Shown: positions 35,900-46,900 of the stretch, piece by piece
Numbering within the stretch: the first letter of the stretch is position 1
How the letters are laid out: each line of letters opens with the position of its first letter
NCBI RefSeq assembly: GCF_932274485.2
Contig: NC_065880.2
Coordinates: 51,508,894 to 51,572,893, forward strand
Direction of reading: 5' to 3'
DNA: 64,000 bases
DNA from: Patella vulgata
Taxonomy: Eukaryota; Mollusca; Gastropoda; Patellidae
The notes under the pieces: model-generated
What the model saw: the letters and a program-made list of their open reading frames with translations, nothing else
Database searches by the model: none
Told to the model about the DNA's origin: nothing
Program-made: the position numbers and the translations under genes

Positions 35900-36024
35900 G
35901 TACAGCCATGATGAGCTTATATTAATTATCCCTTGGGTCAAGGTAAAATAGCTTACTTCAAAGCATACTAGCACAAACAATGTAAAACTAGATATCTTTT
36001 AGAATCTTACAATTTAATTCCTTA

Positions 36025-36435
36025 TTAAACATACATTATGCAAGAGCTGAATCTGTCTATTGCACTTGCAGGTCTTTCTTTAGGCCTGAAATGTTATCTA
36101 AATTATTAATTAGACATTAATTAACCTATCCAGACCATAATCAACTCTAGATGGCATCGCTAGCCTGCGATCTTTAGTGGACTATGAGCTGATTTACTGC
36201 ATAACTTTCCTTCATGATTTAACGATTAAATGGATAATTGAGACTATGCTGTATATCATACTGACTTTAGTAATGATGATCGAGGCTAGGCAGAAATTTC
36301 AATCGCTTAGTTCTCCGTTCATAGTGGATCAATTTGAATGAAATTTTCAGAAAATTGCCTTTACATTATCTAGTTTTTTACTATTATAGTGAGAACTGCC
36401 AACTCGATATCGAATCTCCCATAATGTATCTTTAA
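36025..36435 (-). mobile_element. Family K element without array (short form)
   Basis: 411 bp between TTAA sites, with inverted ends TTAAACATACATTATG and CATAATGTATCTTTAA. On the minus strand it matches both outer parts of the 6890-9766 element. Where that copy has about 2.5 kb of satellite, this one has about 100 bp of single-copy sequence. No coding content. Confidence 0.8.
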
Positions 36436-36439
36436 GTAC

Positions 36440-38760
36440 ATTACAAAACACATATCTCAATTCAATATACACTAATAAAATATTCCTTAAGTTGAATGCC
36501 AATAAAGAAAAATTTTGTTAAGCCTACCCAAAAAAATTTGGTTTGCCTACCTTACAGGTAAACCAGTAACCCTAAAAAATATTACCTTCCAATGTTGATC
36601 ACAAAATGGAAATCTAAATTACTTGACTACCTTAATATGTGCCAAAAGTGAAGAAAAGACTTTTAAGTATGTACATGACTGAAAAGTATGGTATTCAAGG
36701 TGACTCTTAAAATCTAACAATGATAATCAGGACATAACATTATCACCAGGTAGATGTAGTTGTTAATCACCTTCACCTTACAACAATGTATATAGTAATC
36801 CATACAAAATTATCTACCACTACCAGTACTGAATATGTAAAAATTAACCAATACATGTAGAACAGTTTACATAAATGCAGAAACTATGTTACAACTCATT
36901 ATAATAATACATACATTGTACATTACCATGTTTAACCTTTAATAGGGAGATTATCTTCAGTATAGCACATATTCCTGAAGCAATGGCCTGAGAAATCCCT
37001 ACAGTAGCCATTACTGTACTGAGAGTGAAAACTTCAGTTTTTGACAGAGTGTGTCCATTCTCATTATCCAATCAAATATCTCCTGAGTACAGTAAAATAA
37101 AGGGAATTTTCATGACTGGCCGCTTTTAACAGCCATGAACTATTTTAAAAAAAAATCCCAGTGTTTGGTAGTGCTGATTTCAAGAAGATTTTACCCTTGG
37201 ATGCATTGGGACCAAACATCGACACTTGCATCGGTAAATATGTCCGTCGCTGAAACTCGCTATTGCATCGAAAATTCTTTGAATCAAATCTCTGTATAAA
37301 TTCTATAAACAGCACATGTTGTATTTCTATCCAGTTTGTTGAAACACAATACGTAACATGACAGCCCTTTTCTTTGATCTGGGGTCTTCAGACAGTTAAT
37401 TAAATGCATTAAAATATGGTGAAAATATTATTTGTCACCTGGGTGGTCCAAGGGATGATAAAAATATTCCACGTGTGCGATTACCCAATGTTTACAATGT
37501 AGCTATTTTGAATAGCCTCGTTTATCACAATTAGTTTCTCTGCAATATTGTGTTATGCACTAGTTAATTGAGCATAATACATTTGCCACGTTACATAATA
37601 TAGCTGCGATTGTCACCAGACATTTTACACCTTTAACATATTTACAGCTCTGGTTAATCCTGATTGATTTTGTTACGTAGTATTGTATTGGTTGTTGATA
37701 GGACTGTTAACCAGCCATAATTTGGGACAGAAATTTGCGGCGAGCACGGCAGTGTTTGAGTGAGATTAGGTCTAATCACACAAAACACTGCGAGGAGTAT
37801 GTGTATACAATGACTGTCTTACCAATGTAATTGAATAAGGACGTTATGTTTATTATAACTTATAGTCTCTGAACATTATTTGCAGGATTTAGGAATCCAT
37901 TGCAAAATACAATATTGTGAAAGTTGAATCTCTAAAATTTGATATTTTCCGAAAAGGGCAAATGAACTAGACACAGAGACTTTAATTGAGCACTATTATT
38001 ATTATTGATACCAAGCTCATCTCAACCCAACTTGTTTAGAAATCATAAATTTGACACTGGTTTAATACTGGTAATCACACCTTCAATGAATGTACAGTAT
38101 TAAATATGAGTAGCTAGATTCTCAAAAGGCCCAATAATAAGGACGGACAGAAGCGGTAAGAGAAATTCATCTGCCATACCACAGTTCCAAAATGAATTAA
38201 TTAAAAAAGGGTTAAAGCTATTAATAATACACTAAATCCTTTCGGAACAGTTTCTGATTGGAAGGTGTCCTCTGGTCTAAAGGAACTATATAAGCTTATA
38301 TATATCCTCTAGTCTAAAGGAACTATATATATATATAGATACCGAAACACCCACCAAAACCATTTATTCCAAATAAAATTTAAACCTCTTACTCTTAAAT
38401 TAAATTGGCTCTAAACTAAGTCTAATAAAAGACCAGATTCTCACAACAATTCAGTTTCTAATTGAAATCTGAGATTTCTGAAGTGGTAGTGAGATTCAAG
38501 GGCAGAGGAGGAAACATACATTTATCATGTTTTACGACTTAATCGCTACAGATACCATCGATCATGGTACACCGCCGATCATCACCATGATATACCCCCC
38601 CCCCCCCCAAAAAAAAAAATTTAATAATTAAATAAAATAGCCAAGGGAAGTAGAGTAGAACGTATGGTATACTTCAAATAATCTAAACTCTTCGAACTCG
38701 TCTTAATTTTCAATGAAGATATTTTGTAAAATAAAATGTTACTAATAAATACATGACCAT
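36440..38760. other. Stretch without a firm gene
   Basis: Apart from the weak exon candidate at 36937 I see no gene. A local duplication (CTCTGGTCTAAAGGAACTAT twice near 38271-38335) and a C-run and A-run at 38597-38620 are present. Confidence 0.4.
36937..37071 (-). CDS. Possible exon of an unrecognised membrane protein
   Basis: A minus-strand frame reads NGHTLSKTEVFTLSTVMATV then GISQAIASGICAILKIISLL, ending K just before a possible GTTAAA donor. It is hydrophobic and protein-like in composition. However, an in-frame TGA lies just upstream and no convincing acceptor or neighbouring exon was found. I do not recognise the family. It may be chance. Confidence 0.2.
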
Positions 38761-38772
38761 AATAAATCTTAC

Positions 38773-38845
38773 ATGAATCTACTAGTTGAAAGTTCTCCCA
38801 ACTTCAGCAAGGACGTCGATGTGATTTCCGTCTGTCATGTGACAA
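38773..38845 (-). promoter_or_regulatory. Possible distal 5' exon and CLEAR-like E-box
   Basis: On the minus strand GTCACATGAC (38834-38843) resembles the CLEAR/TFEB site GTCACGTGAC, known to control animal lysosomal and V-ATPase genes. About 60 nt later a good donor (GATTCAT then GTAAGATTT, exon end 38773) could close a non-coding first exon. It is 9.7 kb upstream of the V-ATPase start codon. This is a guess from two short motifs. Confidence 0.2.
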
Positions 38846-39299
38846 AAGTTCACGGGACAGTTTAATCTCGAATATCATAACAAGTTATAACGTTTTCCAG
38901 GCAGTCTGGGTAACAAAGTCTTGTTTTCCTAAACGGTAACGCCCACCTCTGCAAAAGGAATAATTTTGACATCTAGCTATAACAAAATAAATGTTGGGTG
39001 GATTTTCACCAGATTTAGTATGAATTATCTTCCTTTGACTGTCTTACATACGTTTTAATCAAACATAAGAAGCACACTAAGTGAAAATGATGTGTCAGGG
39101 GAGATAACTACTATCATTTAATCAGAATGGATGTAGACCACCATATATTTCCTTATCCATTGAATGTTAATTCTTGTCTCCTTACCCGACATTAACATTA
39201 TACATACCGAAATATTTGTTGAGCTAACAACTTTCCACCACAGACGTAGCAAAATCTGGTAATGTCTTGTCGTAAAGCTTGCATGAAATTTTGATAAAC

Positions 39300-40760
39300 T
39301 TGAAGTAGCATGTAAACTACCCACAGTAGGCCTACATATCACTGAAACCATGCAACCTCTTAGCTCTGGTGTTCTTCCACCTTCAACCCATGAATATTCA
39401 ACAACATCTAGCATAAAGTGTCAATTCCAACCCTCTTTGTCTATTCTAGACCAAATGCAAAACAAGCCAACAGTGAGGCTGATGTCCCCAGCCAAAATCC
39501 CCAAATAAATAGATGACACATATTAATTAAACGCACATCTATTTTTTTCAAAAGTATCGAGTAATCAAACTGATTATCAACTATACACTAAGTTTCATCA
39601 CTCTCTATCAGATAGAATCGAAGTTATCTTGTCCCAAAGCATCGACCAAGAAAATTGCTTATCTCTGCTTAGCTTTAGCTCGATATGTTAATCATTGAAC
39701 TACATCAAGTTTAAACATTCTACCTCAATTAGAAGCAGAGTTATGTTCCAAAAGTCTTGACCAATCAAAATGCTTATTGCTCCTTAGCCTAAGCAGAAAA
39801 TTCTCATCATCGAAATTAGTCAAGGTATTGATGTAATGAAACTATACATCAAGTTTCATCACTCTCACTTAATTAGAATTAAAGTTATCGTGTCCTAAAG
39901 CATCAAACAATCAAATTGCTTATCTCTGCTTATCCTAAGCAGAAAATGCTCATCTTCGCACTCCATCAAGGCATTGACATCAGAAACACCTACACCAAGT
40001 TTGAACATTCTAGCTCAATTAGAAGGAGAGTTATTGTGTTCCAAAGTCTTGGCCAATCAAATTGCTTATCGCTCTGCTTACCCTGAGCAGAAAATGCTCA
40101 ATATCGAACTTAGTCAAGGTATTGATGTAATGAAACTATACACCAAGTTTCATCACTCTCACTATAATTGGAACTAAAGTTATTGTGTCCCAAAGCATCA
40201 ACCATTCAAATTGCTTATCTCTACAAGTACGCTAAGCAGAAAATGCCCATCTTCACACTCCATCAAGGAATTGACCTAATAAACACCTGCACCAAGTTTG
40301 AACATTTTAGCTCATTTAGAAAGAGAGTTATTGTGTTCCAAAGTCTCGACCAATCAAATTGCTTATCGCTCTGCTTACCCTGAGCAGAAAATGCTCATTA
40401 TCGAACTTAGTCAAGGTATTGATGTAATGAAACTATACACCAAGTTTCATCACTCTCACTCAAATTGCTTATCTCTGCTTACCCTAAGCAGAAAATGCTC
40501 ATCTTTGAACTCCATCAAGGCATTGATCTAATAAACACCTACACCAAGTTTGAACATTCTAGGTTAATTAGAAGGAGAGTTATTGTGTCCCAAAAAGCGT
40601 GGCAGACAGACGGACGGACAGACAGATGGACAGACAGACAGACGGATGAACACATTTTAATAGTCCCCTGCTTTCTTCGAAAGGCGGGGGACAAAAATGG
40701 CCCTGCAAAAGGGGCAAAAAAACAAATCAAGAGAGAGACAGGTGCTATCAATAGAAAGAA
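39300..40760 (+). repeat. Family L repeat split by an A element
   Basis: The left part has CAACCCATGAATATTC, CAATTCCAACCCTCTTTGTC and TATTCTAGACCAAATGC. After the A element it resumes with AAAAATGGCCCTGCAAAAGG and AGAGAGAGACAGG. The same order occurs unbroken at 11040-11170. A 98-codon minus-strand frame at 39118-39414 partly overlaps it and is not recognised. Confidence 0.6.
39462..40692 (-). mobile_element. Family A satellite-core element, copy 3
   Basis: This is the inverse of the copies at 1145 and 4669. It begins AACAAGCCAACAGTGAGG and ends with GACGGACAGACAGATGG, then TTTTAATAGTCCCCTGC and the hairpin end at GGCGGGGGAC. It has about seven half-monomers of about 145 bp. Three overlapping frames of 67-99 codons share repeat peptides and are not genes. 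Confidence 0.85.
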
Positions 40761-40764
40761 GTAA

Positions 40765-41320
40765 ATTCTCCAGTGTCAGACAGTCTATATACCAAATGGC
40801 CTCAAAATTAGTTGTGCTAGATCCACAAATTATATTGATCCTGTACAAAAATCTATACAAAGGGGACTCCAAACTGTGCTTCATTTCTCGTTTATGATTA
40901 TTTTGTGATTAATCTGATAGTTGTCCCACCAAAATTTGTCCTCCATCATAAATGGGTGTAAAATGCATTCAACTTGCCAATGTATCTCTGGATAGATAAC
41001 TGAACCAAGTCTGGAGATCAATGAAATATGAGGGTTAGGGAAAGGTACATCAGTTTGTTTAGGGCATGTTTAGTCTGATATCAAATGTTGCCAATACTGC
41101 TGAGAGGTCATTGATGTACTACATGCCGAAGAGGGATTTTTTCTAGATCTAGATTTTCTTTGCAAAATGAAATCCTTATCAGCGAGTTCATTTTTAATAT
41201 GTGTAGATGTTCCATTAAAATGAATGAATCTAACAAGATTCAATCTAAAGCAACAACCATTTTTATTTCTTCAATTTAAGCCAAAAAACAATTCATAAAT
41301 ATAGGAGACATGTCTTTCTT
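40765..41320. other. Gene-free stretch
   Basis: No gene or clear repeat was seen. It lies downstream of the proposed end of the Popeye gene. Confidence 0.4.
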
Positions 41321-41389
41321 TTATTGAAACATATAGATCACAACCTGTGATTCACAAGAATATGATGATGAGCTACTTGAAGCTGACAA
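41321..41389 (-). CDS. BVES: Candidate last exon of the Popeye-domain gene
   Basis: The preceding exon ends with one base (C). On the minus strand an acceptor TTTAATTGCAG lies at 41390-41391, with a second AG seven bases on. The first AG gives the tail LVSFK and a stop at 41373. The second gives PSSSSSSYSCESQVVIYMFQ and a stop at 41321. AATAAA lies on the minus strand near 41319-41324. The phase fits in both cases, but 2.3 kb separates this from the previous exon and the assignment is tentative. Confidence 0.4.
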   Translation of the reverse strand: MSASSSSSSYSCESQVVIYMFQ

Positions 41390-41540
41390 CTGCAATTAAA
41401 TAAAACAATTCAAAATTCTTTAAAAAAATAACTTTGAGATTAATTAATACTAGGCCTACTAATTTTTTTACAAATCTAATGCTGCTATGTTTTCAATGTA
41501 CATATATAATACTGAACACATTTCCTTCAAATATAACAAC

Positions 41541-41600
41541 CATGGATTCATTAAATTAAAATAAAAAATAAAATAAATAAAATAAAATAAAATAAATATA
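41541..41600. repeat. (AAAAT)n-type simple repeat
   Basis: A run of AAAATAAAAT-type units lies in the Popeye gene flank or 3' region. Confidence 0.8.
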
Positions 41601-41980
41601 TGATAACAATAACAATTCACATACACCATGTACATTTTGTAAATTACAAACTACATGTTAATAACAAAAACTTTGATACAGGTTAAAATTGATAGATTAA
41701 TACAACTACATTTCACAACGATTTCACAACAATGCTTTGGTTGAAAGGTTTTGCAGAGATATGGCGGTTACAACAAAATCGAATGCTTTAGAGGTTTATA
41801 ATAAGCCTACATTAGGCCTATATATTTCAAACTTGTACTTAAAGAACAACATCCTATAACAATAATATATATATATAAAGGCCAGTAATCTGCATCACAA
41901 CCTGTTATAAGACACATTAACTTTTGCAGCAACACCCATACTTATAGTTCTCATATATTTACATTAGCTATAGCTGATGA

Positions 41981-42140
41981 TAAGATAGGTTGCCAGGCAA
42001 TGGAAGATACACTCACAGCAGCTAAGCCGTCTGAGCAATCCACGATGGTTATTCTTTTATACATAATGGGAGCATTTGAAACGATAACAACCCATGAAGT
42101 AGTTATCTGACCAATGAAGAACCCTATAGAATTTTTCGAT
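41981..42140 (+). mobile_element. Family E head fragment
   Basis: GATAGGTTGCCAGGCAATGG, then CACTCACAGCAGCTAAGCCG and AACAACCCATGAAGTAGTTA are the first 150 bp of family E. The following 42140-42560 has two weakly similar copies of TTTTACACTTATAGTTTGCA about 120 bp apart. Confidence 0.6.
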
Positions 42141-42299
42141 CACAAATGGGGTTATCTCCCCAATTACATTCAAACAAAATACAGGAAATTCAGAGGGATT
42201 GTATAAGAAAGAAAAAGTTTAGAAAGTTGTGAACATGATAGCAAAACAATATTCTCATTCAACCTTAATAATATTTTGATCGTAAATCTTTGAGTAATC

Positions 42300-43030
42300 G
42301 ACCCTCAATTTACTAACCTTAGTTTTTATAACTTGTTTAGTGGGGATTATTTTTGAAAGTTTAGATTTTACACTTATAGTTTGCATGGTCAATTTTGATC
42401 GAAAATCTTTGAGTTATCGCCCTTTTATTGCATTTTTCTAAACTTATTTGAATTTTTATAACTTGCTCAGTGTGGATTTGTTGTAATTGTACATTTTACA
42501 CTTATAGTTTGCATGGATGACCTTGCAGCTTTTGGTTGTATTAGGGAGTCTGTATTAAAATGGAACTACATATAATTGAGACATGAATATAAACGTATTA
42601 TATTTATAGAACCGAATAAATTCAAGTTTTTCTACTAAGTCTAATACATTCTAAAATGAAGTCTCAATGCTGATTTGTTCATACTCTGAATGTTTGTAAT
42701 TGGCTGATTATATACTCTGGATGTTTTTTACACTGAATCTGAAGTTTTTGGTGCTCTCCACAGATTCTTCAATATCTTACAGATCTACTGTCCATCTTTG
42801 TATTTTTTTATACACGTGTTTCACTTTCTTTTGGTCCATGGCAAGATTTTATAGCTGAATCTAACTGTTGGTTTAAATCTAAAAAAGACATTATTTATCA
42901 GTTTATTTCTGACAGAAGATGTTTTCTGTAGTGAGGGCTTTCAGTGTGTCCCTCGAGGATACAGCTTGAATATTCTTGAAAATATCATTTTTTGCAGTCA
43001 AAAATGGCAAGCAAGAATACTTGAGAGTGA
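42300..43030. other. Intronic stretch without features
   Basis: It lies between the proposed last exon and exon 3 of the Popeye gene. AT-rich sequence with a small duplication near 42360-42520. I see no exon. Confidence 0.4.
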
Positions 43031-43545
43031 TGAGATGAAATGGGGTTTAGTGTCACCAACAGGGCTAATGAAATGAAATGAAATGGGGTTTAACGTCCTA
43101 GTGTTCTGCTCTTAAACTGGGCTAATGAAGACGGGCATATGCCATACAATGTGCTATGAGGGAAATTTTGACCAGGCAGCGGCACTATCGCCTACTCTTA
43201 TATCGTATTACAACTGCCAAGGGATCTATTATGTGCATTCCAATGTATACACGGGACCTTGGTTTTTCGTATCATCCGAAGGACTAGACAGCTGTCCTTG
43301 TCAGGCCCTCCGTCCTGCATCAGGGCTAATGAAGACAAGCATATGCCATGCAGTGTACTATGAGGGAAATTTTGCCTGGACACCATCGCTGCAGCCTACT
43401 TTTATTCCGAATGCCATCTGTCAAAGGTTATTTTACATGCACAACAATGTGTACACAGGACTTTGTTTTTTTTATCTCATCCAAATGACCAAACACTGTT
43501 CCTTGCCAGTCCCTCAGTCGTGCACCACTGACATGGGGAAACCAT
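43031..43545 (-). mobile_element. Tandem or nested SINE-1 copies
   Basis: Two truncated SINE-1 copies lie head to tail (43075-43318 and 43320-43545), with an extra 3' tail at 43031. Each carries GGGCTAATGAAGAC, TGCTATGAGGGAAATTTTG or TACTATGAGGGAAATTTTG, and a TACACGGGAC-like stretch. A 187-codon plus-strand frame across them is a doubled SINE artefact. Confidence 0.8.
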
Positions 43546-43645
43546 TGAATTTCGTTTTTTTTGTGAACTGTATATGTACATTTCAGAAAATTGATAAATT
43601 TTGGTCAAATTTTGTGGGTGAATTGTGTACAAATATCCAACTTAC

Positions 43646-43940
43646 GTTTGATATCGGCAGCCATATTCATATTGTTGAAATTAAGTAAGCTCATACTGGA
43701 GTCTTGTGTAACCAGACTATGTCTGATATTAACCATAGAAGACTGTCGACTAGCTAAAGTACACATGTAGTCTGGATTAACCAATAAGAGTTCTTGTATT
43801 TGATATAATTTATTACTGATATCTTTACCAACTATGTGATGAAACATTGTTTCAAGATAAGGATCATTGCTAAGATGGTTTTGTAATGTTGGAAAATGCC
43901 ATGTTATTAAACAACTATCTTCTGATGCTGTAATGGAAAC
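43646..43940 (-). CDS. BVES: Popeye gene exon 3
   Basis: 295 nt encoding VSITASEDSCLITWHFPTLQ, then DPYLETMFHHIVGKDISNKL and LVNPDYMCTLASRQSSM, to MAADIK. It leaves one base before the strong donor GTAAGT at 43645. It is the end of the Popeye domain and the start of the variable tail. Confidence 0.93.
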
Positions 43941-46900
43941 CTGGAATATATATTAATATTCAACTGCTGAATAAAACATGTAAGAAACAGTATACAGGTA
44001 TGATTTTCAACTAATAAATCTCTTAGCTACATAAACACACCACACTGCAGCAGTTCTCTCACAGATGTGGTTTCAGGTGTTCCAGAAAGATAATGTATAT
44101 CTTGCCTCATGTACCTAAGAGAACAGGGCTGGTCAGAGCTGATGGAGGCAACCATGCCTCAATAAAATTTACAAAATATACGAGAAGATATGCATGTCTG
44201 CACGCATAATGTATGCTTATTGAAGCATATTTAAAATGAATGAAATGGGGTTGAAAGTCCTACTTTTATGCTCCAGCCGGGCTAATGAAGATGGGCATAC
44301 AGTACGTGCATGCCAAGGTGTACATGGGACACTGATTTTTTGTGCCATTCAAACAACTAGGCCCTCTGTCTTGCTCCACTGACAACGGGAAACAACGCTG
44401 GAAAACCCCAGGGAAGACACAGTGCCTTTAAGCTTTTCAACATACAATAAAATTGCCAATAATGTTCTAATAAATCAATTTTCAGAAGCCTATTCTATAT
44501 TGATGTAAAAGCTTCCTGGATATATTTACCTGGTATTTTTCTTCTTCATCAATAGAATAGGTCATAGAATCTAACTCAGGTGAATCAACAAACTGATTAC
44601 ATTCAATAAAATGTAAAAATAATCTGTTATAAGTCACCTTTAACCTGAAATAAACCAAATTTATCAAATATTATAAATAAAACAAATACAATAAATGAAA
44701 GAACTATAATAATTGAAACAAATGATCACAATGTCCTATAAATGCATAACACTTGCTTCAACACAACTGGTAGGCGAGACAGGGAGAGTTCTGTTAAAAA
44801 AGACTAGCTTACTTCGATTAACACATCTGTGAATATAAACTGTTGATGCTAGTTGATTCGACATGTTTACAGAATTATAACACAATTACAGCCTGCATAT
44901 ATAGATAAAGCTGTGACCATAAAGTGCACATAGCCCTTGTTGACCTTCAACAGAAAGACAGTTTCAAGCAAACTCAAGTACGAATATTCCACCCTCGTAG
45001 ACTGTGTAATGATTTGCCTGTAAGCAGCTCTCCCAATTTTGGGTTAACTCTTCCACCCACGGATCTCCTAGAAGCATATAGCCCTCGTTCACCTTTAATA
45101 GAAAGCCAGTTCAAGCAAATTCTCAAGTAGGAATAGTCCACGCTCATATTTTTGGGTTACTTTTTCACCCACAGATCTCTTAGTACCAATTCAAACACAA
45201 ATTACTGAAATTTATCAAGGGATGCCAACGGATGAAAACCTTATTATATCTTGTTGTTCTGAGATCAGAAAATATCGAAGGTTATTTGCTGATGGCACAA
45301 TTTACTACAGTTTATAATGAAAATCAAATGAAATGGGGTTATACTTCTATCTTATATCAAAATTTCCAACCACCAAGGGATCTTTTACGTGCATGCCAAT
45401 GTGTTCACGGGACCTTGTTTTTTTTCATCCCATCCAAAGGACTATGCATTGTCCCTTGCCATTCCCTCAGTCCTGTACCACTGACAAGGAGAAACCATGC
45501 CGAAAAATCCTGATGAACTTTCTCGGCCAACGCAGGGATCAAAGACAGGACATCCAGGTCTTGACTACAGTTTAATAACCAGTGGCTGCCAGGCAGGATA
45601 CGCCCACATTTTGCAAGAGATGGATAGAGAACAAGCTAAAAACAAAAACAATTTTTTTAACAATCAGGGGCCATAATCCAGAAAGTTATGGTCTGAAATG
45701 GACAAATATGAAAAGGGACTGAGATTTTTGGAATATAAAGATATGTTTTAAGTTTTATCAAAATTGGATAAAAATTGTGACCTCTAGAGGGTCCATAACC
45801 TTTGTATTACATACTTATACACAATTTGTGTACAAAGAACGGACATTTTGTCGGTCAGTTTCAGTTTGATTTTTCCAAAATTCCAATTAAACCTTCAATT
45901 CCAATTATGGTGGAATGGTGATATATCTAAACAGTTGTTAAAATCGGAAAAAAAATTGTGACCTCTAGAAAATCCACAAGCTAAAAATGTGATTTTTTGA
46001 CCAATCGGGGGAGAATCCAGGAAGTTCTGTTCGGATATGTGTGATTATCAAAAGGAATCAAGATCTTTATGATAAAAACATATATTTAAAGTTTCATGCA
46101 AATCTGATAAAAACTGTGGCCTCTAGAGGGCCCACATAATTGATATACCATATTTTTACACTATATGTGTACAAAAGGTGGCCATTATGTCTGTCAGTTT
46201 TTAGTGTATAACTGTGATATATTCACACTTTTTTTTTTTAAATCGGATAAAAATTGTGACCTCTATAGGGACCACAAGCTCAAAACGCGATTTTTCGTAC
46301 AATCTTGGGCCATAATTCAGGCAGTTCCGATCCGATATGTGCAATTATAGATAGGAACCAAAATCTTTGGGTTATAAACATGCATGTCAAGTTTCATCAA
46401 AATCCGATAAAAATTGTGACCTCTAGAGTGTCCACAATCTAAAAACGTGATTTTTCGTACAATCAGGGGCCATAATCCATGAAGTTATGGTTCGATACAT
46501 GCCAATATTGAAAGGAACTGTGATCTTTTGGAGATAGACCTATATTTCAAGTTTCGTCAAAATCGGATAAAAATTGTGACCTGTAGAGTGACCACAAACA
46601 AATTATGGACGGACGTCCGGACGGACAGGGGCGACGACAAAATGTGGGCATATAAAAATTACTTTTATGTATGCTTTACAATTGTTTACATATAACAATA
46701 ATGCTTTTTAAAAATACCCAAACAATTATCAATGATTTTAAGATATGATAATTTTATCAGCAGTTTAGTCAATATATATATTTATCCACCACTCAAATCA
46801 ATCTAAATTTCAATGCTGATTTGCATGACATTGTGCTGCAATTCGATATAATCTAACAATTTTGTTAAGTCTATTACTGGTAATTGCTCTGATTAGCTAA

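Noticed and set aside
39118-39414. 98-codon minus-strand frame
   Set aside because: Composition is unremarkable, no family is recognised, and its right part lies in the dispersed family L repeat.
43125-43688. 187-codon plus-strand frame, one of the longest in the window
   Set aside because: It is a doubled SINE-1 sequence read antisense, running antisense into Popeye exon 3. It has no protein similarity.
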